From Pseudomonas sp. JM0905a (GTDB lineage: Bacteria; Pseudomonadota; Gammaproteobacteria; Pseudomonadales; Pseudomonadaceae), in assembly GCF_014700075.1 (NCBI RefSeq), contig NZ_JACXBU010000011.1, positions 1 through 64,000 of the forward strand: 64,000 nt of DNA, in the 5' to 3' direction. The notes beneath the pieces were generated by a model. The model saw only the letters and a list, made by a program, of their open reading frames with translations. It was not told where the DNA came from and did not search any database. The number at the start of each line of letters is the position of its first letter. Position 1 is the stretch's first letter. The position numbers and the translations under genes are program-made. Below are positions 36,361 to 45,156 of this stretch, piece by piece.

Positions 36361-36663
36361 CCTGGGTCAATCCGATCAGGCCAGATTTGCTCGTGGCGTA
36401 CGCTGCCACCCCTGGAAATGCAAAGGAGTAACCGACAAAGGTGGAAGTGAAGATGATCGAACCGCCGCCCTGCTTGATCATCTGGGGCACCTGGTTCTTC
36501 CCCCCAGGGCCGCGATCTCGCCGGCCAGTTGCTGCAGCTCGGTTTCTCGGCGCGCGGCGACCACAACCCTGGCCCCTTCTTGCGCGAACAATCGCGCTGT
36601 CGCACGGCCGATTCCCGAGCTAGCCCCCGTTACTATTGCGACTTTCCCGCTTAAACGTCCCAT
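36361..36663 (-). pseudogene. Short-chain dehydrogenase/reductase, internally deleted and truncated
   Basis: A start ([20 protein letters not shown], 36663) gives the N-terminal Rossmann part of a short-chain dehydrogenase with the TGxxxGIG motif. After about 53 codons the sequence jumps, near 36500, to a later part of the protein in a different frame ([13 protein letters not shown], then FTSTFVG). The Tyr-x-x-x-Lys catalytic segment is present (YATSKSGLIGLTQ). Roughly 65 residues are missing at the jump, and homology stops abruptly at about 36361. This is a decayed gene, not a functional enzyme. Confidence 0.85.
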
Positions 36664-37009
36664 CATGCACCTCCACTGCTGACGCCCAGCATCCAGCTCG
36701 GCGTTGGCATCAGCCACTGCGCCGAAGCCTCGCAGCGACCGGACAGCACGAGCACATTCGGCAGGCTGGACAACAGCTGGTTTCGCTCGTCAGCAACCGG
36801 GGATTCCGATGGACACCCTCGCCGCCGAAATGGATGGGCGCGCTACGGCGCGACCGGGAGTGAAGGTCCTCTGGCAGCTTTGGGTTGGAACCGGCCTCTG
36901 ACCATTGCTATATACAAATCTCACCCAGCACACCTGCTGCGGCTCCGGCGAGGTTGTGAAGTTGCGCGGCAATGACTCGGGCAGGAGCATTGCCACTTCA
37001 ACGCATGAG
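36664..37009. other. Intergenic region without a recognised gene
   Basis: About 345 bases between the SDR remnant and the lipoprotein gene. The frames in it are short and unrecognised. Given the decayed gene alongside, it may be further remnant DNA. Confidence 0.4.
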
Positions 37010-37885
37010 CTAAAGCACGCCATTCCCTCTCTGGTTGCCTGGGATCACCGCCTCGGGGAAGTAATCCACCTGCAACGGATACTCCTGCCCCAGCAGCTTA
37101 CCGTCGCCATACCAAGTCAGGCCGTTCTGCTTGAATACCAGGCCGCTGTCGATGCCGTACTCGAAGTATGCGCCCAGTGAACTGCCGAAGGCGAAGCGCT
37201 CCGCATCCAGGCGTTTCAGCCGATAAATCGCTCCACGCGGCGGCAACTGATCCTTGATCCGCTGCAGATACTGCGGGGCCAGGCGAGCGAAGAGTTCAAC
37301 AGCTTGCTTGCGATACTCAGCAACTGTCAGACCCGGCCGCCTTTGCAACTCCGTAGCTATCAGCGCGAATACGTCCCCATTGGCCTTAGCTTCGGCCACC
37401 TTGATGGGCAGCATTTGGCGCAGGCGAGCAGGATCCAATTGCAGTGTCGGCTGGGCCGGCTTGCCCTCCTCTTTCGGCTTCGCCACGCTCTTCATGAACT
37501 CTCTGGCGTCCACTGGCTGCAGCACAGCCGTCGCCAGGTAGGCGGCACAAGCCGTCGCCTGGCCGGCCTTGTCGCCGTTGTACAAGAGAACGGTAGCATC
37601 CTTAGCCTTTTCGTCGAGCTTGATTCCAGCCTTCCTCAGGTTGTCATCGACTTGCTTCTGGGTCAGCTCGCCGCGGGCCAGACCGCAGACCTGAGACATC
37701 AGGCTGGCATCGCGCTTGCCACTGAAGGTCGGTTCCAGGGAGCTGACCGCGTCCTGGATGATCGGCAGCGCCGGTACGCTGACCCAGTTGCGCTGCACGA
37801 CCTGCTCGTCAGAGCCCGGCTTGCAGCCGGCGGAAATGACAAGGGGGCCCAGAAGTAAAGCACCAAGGAGAAGTTTGATGTTCAT
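37010..37885 (-). CDS. Hypothetical lipoprotein (291 aa)
   Basis: The protein starts MNIKLLLGALLLGPLVISAG with a lipobox cysteine (LVISAGC) near residue 21, so it is a lipid-anchored envelope protein. The body is soluble and mixed, with no domain recognised, and contains a repeated Ala/Lys/Leu-rich helical part (about residues 60-150). It is the last gene of a same-strand set with a BamE-like protein, a trimeric autotransporter and a TPR protein, so it may serve adhesin assembly or cell-wall attachment. That is context-based only. Confidence 0.7.
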   Translation of the reverse strand: MNIKLLLGALLLGPLVISAGCKPGSDEQVVQRNWVSVPALPIIQDAVSSLEPTFSGKRDASLMSQVCGLARGELTQKQVDDNLRKAGIKLDEKAKDATVLLYNGDKAGQATACAAYLATAVLQPVDAREFMKSVAKPKEEGKPAQPTLQLDPARLRQMLPIKVAEAKANGDVFALIATELQRRPGLTVAEYRKQAVELFARLAPQYLQRIKDQLPPRGAIYRLKRLDAERFAFGSSLGAYFEYGIDSGLVFKQNGLTWYGDGKLLGQEYPLQVDYFPEAVIPGNQRGNGVL

Positions 37886-37926
37886 GGAGAGAGACCTCGA
37901 TAAACGAAACAGATAGGTTTGAAGAT

Positions 37927-38379
37927 TCAGTGAGCGATTGCCTGGTGCCGTTCGGCGGCCGGCGTGATGTGCGTCAGGCCATCCAGGCAACCCTGCGGGA
38001 GGGCAAAGAAGGAGCGCGCCACCAGGTGCTCATCGAACAGCACCTTGTACTGGCAGGTACGTTGCGCCGCGTTGGCGGTGGGACGGAGGCGGAGCACGTA
38101 GTCCCATTCACGGACATCGAACATGCCCTCGGCAAAATGGGGAGGGCCGATGAGCTCTAGTACCTGGGCCTTGGTCATGCCCGGCACCACCTTCGACAGG
38201 TTTTCCAGGTTGACGTAGGTGCCTTCGGGGCGGTTGGCGTCTTGGACGGCCGGGAAAACCGGCTTGTCGGTGGAGCCTTGGGCATCGACATCGCTGAGCA
38301 TGCGGGTGCCGCAAGCGCTGAGGCCGGCAGCCATCAGCATGACAAGGCTGGCGACGACGCGGTGGAAGGAAGTGGACAT
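37927..38379 (-). CDS. BamE/SmpA-like lipoprotein, TpgA-type, next to trimeric autotransporter
   Basis: The 150-residue protein has a lipoprotein signal (VASLVMLMAAGLSAC). A domain follows that resembles the BamE/OmlA fold: VVPGMTKAQVLELIGPPHF, then EWDYVLRLRP and CQYKVLFDEHLVARSFF. TpgA, which assists Acinetobacter trimeric autotransporters, has this type of N-terminal domain followed by an OmpA-like peptidoglycan domain; here the OmpA part is missing. It probably helps export, anchoring or folding of the adjacent adhesin. The start at 38379 has GAGGTAAG upstream. Confidence 0.7.
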   Translation of the reverse strand: MSTSFHRVVASLVMLMAAGLSACGTRMLSDVDAQGSTDKPVFPAVQDANRPEGTYVNLENLSKVVPGMTKAQVLELIGPPHFAEGMFDVREWDYVLRLRPTANAAQRTCQYKVLFDEHLVARSFFALPQGCLDGLTHITPAAERHQAIAH

Positions 38380-38411
38380 GATGCTTACCTCGAATTCGAA
38401 TCGTTCGGAAG

Positions 38412-38433
38412 GGGCCCGGCTCACACCGGGCCC
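38412..38433. terminator. GC-rich hairpin between the adhesin gene and the BamE-like gene
   Basis: GGGCCCGG and CCGGGCCC form an eight-base-pair stem around CTCACA, nine bases beyond the adhesin stop. On the minus strand (the transcribed direction) no U-run follows, so it may be a partial terminator, an attenuator that lowers expression of the two downstream lipoprotein genes, or an RNA-stability structure. Confidence 0.5.
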
Positions 38434-38441
38434 TAATGGGA

Positions 38442-41400
38442 TTACCATTGATAACCGACGCCGACGGAGACACCGACCTCGCCTTGGGAATCCGCGCTGC
38501 CCTGCAGCTTGGTTACCCACTTGCCGTTGTCGGAGATCCGCGATACGCCCACCGCCAGCGACGATTGACCGCGGTAATTGCCGAGCCCCACCGCTGCCAT
38601 GCTGGCACCCGGACTGTAGGGTTGCGGCAGGCTGGCCATGGCCATGGCGCCGGCGATGCCCGCACTGAGCTCATCATCCAACTCGTTGAGGTCATGGCGC
38701 AGGCCATTGACCTGGACATCGGTGTAGGCGTTGGCATTGTTGGTGATGTCCGCCACGCTCTTGTTCAGTTGGCCGAGGTTCACCGCATCGGTTTCGACGG
38801 TACCGGCCGCGACGTTGGTGATCTGCCGCTCAGCACCTGCACTGCCCACCGAGACGCTGTTTTCACGATCAGCCACCGAGTTGGCGCCAATGGCCACCGA
38901 GTTGCGGCTTCTGGCCTTGGCATTGGAGCCAATGGCGGTGCTGTTGTCAGCGACCGCTTCGGCACCGGCGCCGCCAGCGGTGGAGTGTGCGCCGGTGACC
39001 TTGGGCTTAGGCAGACGGCTGGTGTTGTTCACCTGGAACATGCCATCCGTGCCGTTCTGGATGTTGGTGACATCGCCCTCGACCTTGCTCACGCGGTTAT
39101 CGACGTTGACCACGGTGTTGTTGATGGCCTTCACCGAGTTGTCGGTGTAGGCCTTCGACTCCGCGACGGCGCCGTCGAGCTGACGCAGGTTCACGGCGTC
39201 GGTGGCTTCCTTGCCGTCAGCGACATTACTGATGGTGCGGGTCTCGCCAGTTGCCGCGTTGCCTACCGACACAGTGCCGACGCTGGCATTTGCCGCGTTG
39301 GAATACTTGCCGGTGTAGGTCTCGGCACCACGCCCGTTGTCGCTGGCACCCTGCCCCAGGGCCATGCTGCCATCGGCCAAAGCTTTGGCACCGTCCCCCA
39401 TGGCCATGGAGCCTTTACCGCTGGCCTGAGCGTTCGGGCCAATCGCCACCGAGTCCAGACCGCTGGCTACCGAGTCGGCCTTGGTGGAGTTGGCGTGGAA
39501 GTACTTGATACCGCCGCCGTTATTGATGTTGGTGATGCTGCCTTCGATGTTGGTCACGCGACCGTCGATGTTGGTGACACGCTCGTTGGTCTCGTTGAGC
39601 TGCGACATGTTCACCGCGTCGCTGTCGGCCTCGCCGCGAGCGACGTTGGTGATCTTGGTGCCGCCCGTCTTGGTCACGCTGTTATACGTAGGACCTCCCA
39701 GGGTGATGCGGTTGTGGGTGCTGTTGTCATACATCACTGCGTCTGCGACGGAGCCACTGGTAATGGCTTTCAGCTGTGCGACGTTGACCGCATCGGTATC
39801 GTCCGCTCCCGCCGACAGACCGGTGATGCGGCGATTGCCAATGTTCACCTCGCCGGTGGCGGTGCCGCCCACCAGGTAGGCCTGGTTGCCCAGGGTGCTG
39901 CCATCCGCGATGGAACCAGCGCCCAGGGCGACGCTGCCGTCATGGCTGGATACGGCGCCCATGCCGATGGCCACCGAGTCCACGCCCGAGGCAACTGAGT
40001 CGATGCCGGTGGAGTTGGCGTGGAAGTACTTGGTGCCGGTCTCGTAGACGTTGGTCACGCGGCCGTCGAGATTGGTCACATCACCCTGCAGGGTGGTGAC
40101 GTCGCCTTCGACGTTGGTCACACGGCCATCGAGGTTGGTGATGTTGGTGGTATTGGCGTCCACTTGCTGGTTGGTCGCATACAGCTGCGAGCCGTTGACC
40201 GCGTCGACGGAGATCGCGTTGACCGCACCGGCTGCCACGTTGGTCAGCACCTGGGCATTGCCCGGGTTGCTGGCATCGCCGCCGGCAGCGATCAGCGACA
40301 GCAGATCCGTACCCGTGCGCTGTACCGGACCAATGGTGCCGTTGTCGATATTGGTGGTGAGGTTATTGATGTTGGTGGTGAGGTTGCTGACGCTGGTGTT
40401 GGTCTCGTTCAGCTGAGACATGTTCACTGCGTCGCTGTCAGCCACGCCATTGGCCACGTTGGTGATGGTGGTGCCGCCGGTGTGGGTGCTGTTGTCGTAA
40501 GTATCACCACCCAGGGTGATGCTGTTGTGGGTGCTGTTGTCGTACATCACCGCATCAGCCACCGAGGCCGAAGTAACAGCCTTCAATTGAGCGACGTTGA
40601 CCGCATCGGTGTCGCCCGCACCGGCCGACAAGCCGGTGATACGGCGGTCGCCAATGTTGACCTCGCCGGTGGCGGTGCCGCCCACCAGGTAGGCCTGGTT
40701 GCCCAAGGTGCTGCCATCCGCAATGGAACCGGCGCCCAGGGCGACGCTGCCGTCATGGCTGGATACGGCGCCCATGCCGATGGCCACCGAGTCCACGCCC
40801 GAGGCAACTGAGTCGATGCCGGTGGAGTTGGCGTGGAAGTACTTGGTGCCGGTCTCGTAGACGTTGGTCACGCGACCATCGAGGTTGGTGATGTTGGTGG
40901 TATTGGCGTCCACCTGCTGGTTGGTGGCGAACAGCTGCGAGCCATTGACTGCATCGACGGAGCTCGCGTTGACCGCACCGGCTGCCACGTTGGTCAGTAC
41001 CTGGGCGTTGCCCGGGTTGCTGGCGTCACCGCCGGCCGCGATCAGCGACAGCTGATCCGTACCCGTGCGCTGCACCGGCCCGATGGTGCCGTTGTCGATA
41101 TTGGTGGTGAGGTTATTGATGTTGGTGTTGAGGTTGCTGACGCTGGTGTTGGTCTCGTTCAGCTGAGACATGTTCACTGCGTCGCTGTCAGCCACGCCAT
41201 TGGCCACATTGGTGATGGTGGTGCCGCCGGTGTGAGTGCTGTTGTCGTAAGTATCACCACCCAGGGTGATGCTGTTGTGGGTGCTGTTGTCGTACATCAC
41301 CGCATCAGCCACCGAGGCAGAAGTAACAGCCTTCAACTGAGCGACGTTGACCGCATCGGTGTCACCCGCACCGGCCGACAAGCCGGTGATACGGCGGTCG

Positions 41401-43691
41401 CCAATGTTTACCTCGCCGGTGGCGGTGCCGCCCACCAGATAGGCCTGATTGCCCAGGGTGCTGCCATCCGCGATGGAACCAGCGCCCAGGGCGACGCTGC
41501 CGTCATGGCTGGATACGGCGCCCATGCCGATGGCCACCGAGTCCACGCCCGAGGCAACTGAGTCGATGCCGGTGGAGTTGGCGTGGAAGTACTTGGTGCC
41601 GGTCTCGTAGACGTTGGTCACGCGGCCGTCGAGATTGGTCACATCACCCTGCAGGGTGGTGACGTCGCCTTCGACGTTGGTCACACGGCCATCGAGGTTG
41701 GTGATGTTGGTGGTATTGGCGTCCACCTGCTGGTTGGTGGCGAACAGCTGCGAGCCGTTGACCGCATCGACGGAGGTCGCGTTGACCGCACCGGCTGCCA
41801 CGTTGGTCAGCACCTGGGCATTGCCCGGGTTGCTGGCATCGCCGCCGGCAGCGATCAGCGACAGCTGATCTGTACCCGTGCGCTGCACCGGCCCGATGGT
41901 GCCGTTGTCGATATTGGTGGTGAGGTTATTGATGTTGGTGTTGAGGTTATTGATGTTGGTGTTGAGGTTGCTGACGCTGGTGTTGGTCTCGTTCAGCTGA
42001 GACATGTTCACTGCGTCGCTGTCAGCCACGCCATTGGCCACATTGGTGATGGTGGTGCCGCCGGTGTGAGTGCTGTTGTCGTAAGTATCACCACCCAGGG
42101 TGATGCTGTTGTGGGTGCTGTTGTCGTACATCACCGCATCGGCGACCGAAGCGGAAGCCGCAGCCTTGAGTTGTGCGACATTGACCGCATCGGAATCCTC
42201 CGCGCCGGCCGACAAGCCGGTGATGCGGCGGTCGCCGATGTTCACTTCGGCTGTAGCGGTACCGCCCACCAGGTACGCCTGGTTGCCCAAGGTGCTGCCG
42301 TCCGCGATGGACTCGGAGCCCAGAGCGACGCTGCGATCGTGGTAGGCCATCGCGCCCATGCCGATTGCCACCGAGTCCCAGCCCAAGGCCATGGAATCCT
42401 GGCCCCAGGAGTTGGCGTGGAAGTACCTGGTGCCGAACTGATCGATATTCCAGACATGGTTGCTCAGGTTTTCGATCGCTACATTGGTGCCGAACAGCTG
42501 CGAGCCGTTGATGGCGTCGGTGCTGTCAGGGGCGATGCGACCGGCCGCCACGTTGGTTATGGTCCGCTCGTCACCCAGGCTACCCACACTGACGGTGCCG
42601 GTCGGGTTGTCGCCGGCGAAGGTGTAGTAGCCCACGTTGCCGATCATTGCACCGCTGGTGCCCACGGCAGCCTCGGTCACTGAGCCGGCACCGAGAGCAA
42701 CGCTATTGTCGTTTGTAGCCCTGGTATCGGCACCCAGCGCCAGCGACCTGTCACCAGTAGCCTGCGCTCCAGCACCTACTGCCGTCGCTCCTACCTTGTT
42801 GGCCAGGGAGCTGTTGCCCACGGCAGTGGCCCAGCCCTGGCCATCCACTGTCAAGGCCACGGCATTCTGGCCAGTAGCGGTGGAGTAACCGTCGGCGCGG
42901 CTGCCCGAGCCGAAAGCGGCGGCGAAGCCACCGAGGGCCTGGGCGCCCTGGCCAGCAGCGGTGGAGAAACCATCGGCGCGACTGCCCGAGCCGAAGGCGG
43001 CCGAGAAGCCACCGAGGGCTTGGGCGTCCTGGCCAGTAGCGGTGGAGGAGCCGGCGGCGCGGCTGCCCGAGCCGAAAGCGGCGGAGAAGTCACCGAAGGC
43101 TTGGGCGTTCTGCCCGAAGGCGCTGCTCGACGTTCCTGCGGCAAGGCTATCGCTGCCCAGGGACAAGGAATGAATGGCGCTGGCCTGGGCATTACTGCCG
43201 ATGGCTACGGAGAACTGCCCGCTGGCTTTGGCATCAACCCCTATTGCCGTGCTTTTTTCTGCCGAGGCCTCCGATCGGGTGCCGACGGCGGTGGCGTCCA
43301 TCCAGGTTGCGCGGGCATCCACACCCACAGCCAGGGCGTTCTGTCCGGTAGCAGAGGCATCGGCCCCAACCGCCGTCGCGCCGTATGCGCTTGCTATCGC
43401 ATTCTCACCGACCGCCACACTCCTCGTGCCTGTGGCCACCGCACCCGATCCAATTGCAGTGTTTGAAGCGCTCGCACCATCACTCGCGGCAGTACCGCCA
43501 TTTTGCAAGGAATCAGGATCAACCATATAGGCTTCCGCCTCCCCGCCTATCACCGCAAGCAGCACAGCCGCGGCGGTAACTGCCACACGGGCTGCACGGC
43601 TGGCACCCTTGCGGAAGGACTTGGCAATTTCGCTTGCTACCACCCAGGCATTGAGAGTGGTGTTCCAGACCAGTCGATATACCTTATTCAT
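38442..43691 (-). CDS. YadA-type trimeric autotransporter adhesin with repeated stalk modules
   Basis: The 1749-residue protein begins with an extended signal peptide region (MNKVYRLVWNTTLNAWVVAS) and a signal peptide cut near GGEAEA. A YadA-like head of many NSVAIG/ATAVGA 14-residue repeats follows to about residue 400. Four stalk-neck modules come next, each opening with a KYFHANS-like motif, and most carry VDSVAIG, GNQAYLVGGTAT, VNIGDRRITGLSAG and SDAVNMSQLNETN neck and coiled-coil segments. The last 100 or so residues match the YadA C-terminal membrane anchor (NELDDELSAGIAGAMAMASL). The trimer exports its own stalk and head for adhesion and biofilm formation. Modules differ by multiples of 7 residues, which keeps the coiled coil in register. 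Confidence 0.95.
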   Translation of the reverse strand: MNKVYRLVWNTTLNAWVVASEIAKSFRKGASRAARVAVTAAAVLLAVIGGEAEAYMVDPDSLQNGGTAASDGASASNTAIGSGAVATGTRSVAVGENAIASAYGATAVGADASATGQNALAVGVDARATWMDATAVGTRSEASAEKSTAIGVDAKASGQFSVAIGSNAQASAIHSLSLGSDSLAAGTSSSAFGQNAQAFGDFSAAFGSGSRAAGSSTATGQDAQALGGFSAAFGSGSRADGFSTAAGQGAQALGGFAAAFGSGSRADGYSTATGQNAVALTVDGQGWATAVGNSSLANKVGATAVGAGAQATGDRSLALGADTRATNDNSVALGAGSVTEAAVGTSGAMIGNVGYYTFAGDNPTGTVSVGSLGDERTITNVAAGRIAPDSTDAINGSQLFGTNVAIENLSNHVWNIDQFGTRYFHANSWGQDSMALGWDSVAIGMGAMAYHDRSVALGSESIADGSTLGNQAYLVGGTATAEVNIGDRRITGLSAGAEDSDAVNVAQLKAAASASVADAVMYDNSTHNSITLGGDTYDNSTHTGGTTITNVANGVADSDAVNMSQLNETNTSVSNLNTNINNLNTNINNLTTNIDNGTIGPVQRTGTDQLSLIAAGGDASNPGNAQVLTNVAAGAVNATSVDAVNGSQLFATNQQVDANTTNITNLDGRVTNVEGDVTTLQGDVTNLDGRVTNVYETGTKYFHANSTGIDSVASGVDSVAIGMGAVSSHDGSVALGAGSIADGSTLGNQAYLVGGTATGEVNIGDRRITGLSAGAGDTDAVNVAQLKAVTSASVADAVMYDNSTHNSITLGGDTYDNSTHTGGTTITNVANGVADSDAVNMSQLNETNTSVSNLNTNINNLTTNIDNGTIGPVQRTGTDQLSLIAAGGDASNPGNAQVLTNVAAGAVNASSVDAVNGSQLFATNQQVDANTTNITNLDGRVTNVYETGTKYFHANSTGIDSVASGVDSVAIGMGAVSSHDGSVALGAGSIADGSTLGNQAYLVGGTATGEVNIGDRRITGLSAGAGDTDAVNVAQLKAVTSASVADAVMYDNSTHNSITLGGDTYDNSTHTGGTTITNVANGVADSDAVNMSQLNETNTSVSNLTTNINNLTTNIDNGTIGPVQRTGTDLLSLIAAGGDASNPGNAQVLTNVAAGAVNAISVDAVNGSQLYATNQQVDANTTNITNLDGRVTNVEGDVTTLQGDVTNLDGRVTNVYETGTKYFHANSTGIDSVASGVDSVAIGMGAVSSHDGSVALGAGSIADGSTLGNQAYLVGGTATGEVNIGNRRITGLSAGADDTDAVNVAQLKAITSGSVADAVMYDNSTHNRITLGGPTYNSVTKTGGTKITNVARGEADSDAVNMSQLNETNERVTNIDGRVTNIEGSITNINNGGGIKYFHANSTKADSVASGLDSVAIGPNAQASGKGSMAMGDGAKALADGSMALGQGASDNGRGAETYTGKYSNAANASVGTVSVGNAATGETRTISNVADGKEATDAVNLRQLDGAVAESKAYTDNSVKAINNTVVNVDNRVSKVEGDVTNIQNGTDGMFQVNNTSRLPKPKVTGAHSTAGGAGAEAVADNSTAIGSNAKARSRNSVAIGANSVADRENSVSVGSAGAERQITNVAAGTVETDAVNLGQLNKSVADITNNANAYTDVQVNGLRHDLNELDDELSAGIAGAMAMASLPQPYSPGASMAAVGLGNYRGQSSLAVGVSRISDNGKWVTKLQGSADSQGEVGVSVGVGYQW
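40018..42420 (-). repeat. Three near-identical tandem modules inside the adhesin gene
   Basis: The module anchor GCGTGGAAGTAC is at 42415 (one base changed), 41582, 40831 and 40018, so the module lengths are about 834, 750 and 813 bases. They differ from the shortest by 63 bases (21 residues, EGDVTTLQGDVTNLDGRVTN plus one) and by 21 bases (7 residues, a NINNLNT-type heptad). Large stretches between them are nearly identical DNA, so recombination between modules could change adhesin length. Confidence 0.85.
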
Positions 43692-43755
43692 GGCGATATA
43701 ACTCCTTCCCGACCCGAGAGAGTCGGATTTCAGTAGGGAAAAGGGATGAAGAAAT

Positions 43756-44568
43756 TCAGCGAGATGCGGCGGGCAGCCTGGCGAGTGCCTGCTTCAGAAG
43801 TGGCCTCTCGATCGAAGCGCCCGGATGCGACAGTTCCTGCTGGTAGAGGCGCATCGCGGCGGGATAGTCCCGGCGAACGTATTGCTGGTAACCGCCCGCG
43901 AAGAACGCAGCCTCGGCATACGCATCACGCCGTTGAAGAGGGTCGACAAGGCCCATGCTGTCGATGGCGGAGAACACCGCCTCCACACTGCCCTTGCCGG
44001 CATAGAGTTCTGCGAGGGCACGCTGTTGGGGGGTGGCAGCTTTGACATGGACTGCGGCCTTGGCGAGCTTCGCGCCCAGTGCCGCGGCCTGACCCTTTTG
44101 GGTCCGCGCAGTCAGCCACAGTTGCCAGAGCTGGGAATAACCGGCGGTGTATGCGTCCTGGCTGGTAGCAAGTTGCGCGAAGGCCTTTCGGGCCTGCGTG
44201 AATCGGCCAAGGGCGACGAGATTCGCTGCCGAGGGCACTGCGGCCGCCGTGGCCAGAGGCCCCATTTGCACCTGGTCATAGCCAGCGCGAGCCTTGCCAT
44301 GCTCGCCGAACGCATCGTCCAGCATCGCCCGCTCGAAGACGACCGAGGGGTCCTCGGGATTGACATCGGCCGCCTGCCGCAGCATCGCCCGTGCCTCGTT
44401 ACCTTTGTTCTCGATGAACAGTTGGTGAGCCTGTTGCGACAGACTGGCAGCGGACGTTGCTGCGTAAGCAACGCCACACACCGGCAGGCAAGCCATCAGG
44501 AACACAAAAGTGGCCTTGCGCAGCTGAGGGACAACAGACAGAGACTCAGTAGACTGGACGACTTTCAT
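43756..44568 (-). CDS. Exported TPR-like protein upstream of the adhesin
   Basis: The protein of about 270 residues has an N-terminal signal segment (ATFVFLMACLPVCGVAYA). It then has helical repeats of TPR/Sel1 type: residues such as AHQLFIENKGNEARAMLRQA, EDPSVVFERAMLDDAFGEHG and ARRDYPAAMRLYQQELSHPG-like segments show the alternating small/large pattern. It is probably periplasmic. It sits 64 bases upstream of the adhesin start on the same strand, so an operon is likely. It could assist adhesin export or be a general scaffold. An alternative start nine codons earlier (44595) is possible; neither has a good ribosome-binding site. Confidence 0.6.
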   Translation of the reverse strand: MKVVQSTESLSVVPQLRKATFVFLMACLPVCGVAYAATSAASLSQQAHQLFIENKGNEARAMLRQAADVNPEDPSVVFERAMLDDAFGEHGKARAGYDQVQMGPLATAAAVPSAANLVALGRFTQARKAFAQLATSQDAYTAGYSQLWQLWLTARTQKGQAAALGAKLAKAAVHVKAATPQQRALAELYAGKGSVEAVFSAIDSMGLVDPLQRRDAYAEAAFFAGGYQQYVRRDYPAAMRLYQQELSHPGASIERPLLKQALARLPAASR

Positions 44569-45156
44569 GACCGCAAACACCAATGTGTTGAACATGTGTG
44601 TAGCGTATGTACGAGCCGTCCTAGTCGGTATCGGAATCAGAGTAGCGAGATGTAGGAATTGTCTTGCGCTTATTCGCTATGAACGTGCCTGGCGAATTTT
44701 TATTTCGATTTCTTCCTTGTGCCGGGTGAATCCGCCCCATTACCTGCTCGGTTTCACGGCCCGCACGCCCCTTCTCGAACCAGGCAGCGAGTGATCCATT
44801 GAGCAGGCACAAATGAGCCCAGGCAGAGAAATCCACTGGGTATCCACCATGGATGAGCAAACGGCCTGGATAGGAACACCAAACCAGAACCCTGGTTTAA
44901 GCACCGAACATGGCGGTCACTGGAGAGTAGGAAGTCTGGAAGCGAGGCGTATCTGTTTGGACGTGTGAGACTAAAGGACCTAGATATGCGCACAGCACCA
45001 GATCCTTGAAAGAAACACCGAATACTACTGTCACATGAGAGCGAAATAGGCTTTTCAATATAAGAAAATTATCGCTCAAGCCGTAGCGGAATGGTCTTAT
45101 TCAATAATTGGAAACTGCTGACGGTTTCAACCAATACAATGCGCGCAGGTTCCAGG
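44569..45156. other. AT-rich intergenic region before the adhesin operon
   Basis: About 590 bases with lower GC than the flanking DNA separate the regulator gene from the TPR gene. No gene was recognised. It includes a repeated phrase (ACCGAACATGG and ACCGAATACT types near 44899 and 45018) and probably holds the promoter of the adhesin operon and sites for the upstream regulator. No boxes can be assigned. Confidence 0.5.

Noticed and set aside
39480-42420. Regularly repeated DNA that might suggest a CRISPR array
   Set aside because: The repeats are about 750-830 bases long, translate into adhesin modules, and have no short direct repeats with unique spacers.
38436-42683. Long plus-strand frames in the adhesin region with repeated VGDVGH-like sequence
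   Set aside because: They mirror the adhesin's tandem repeats on the opposite strand. The minus strand has an extended signal peptide, head repeats and membrane anchor.
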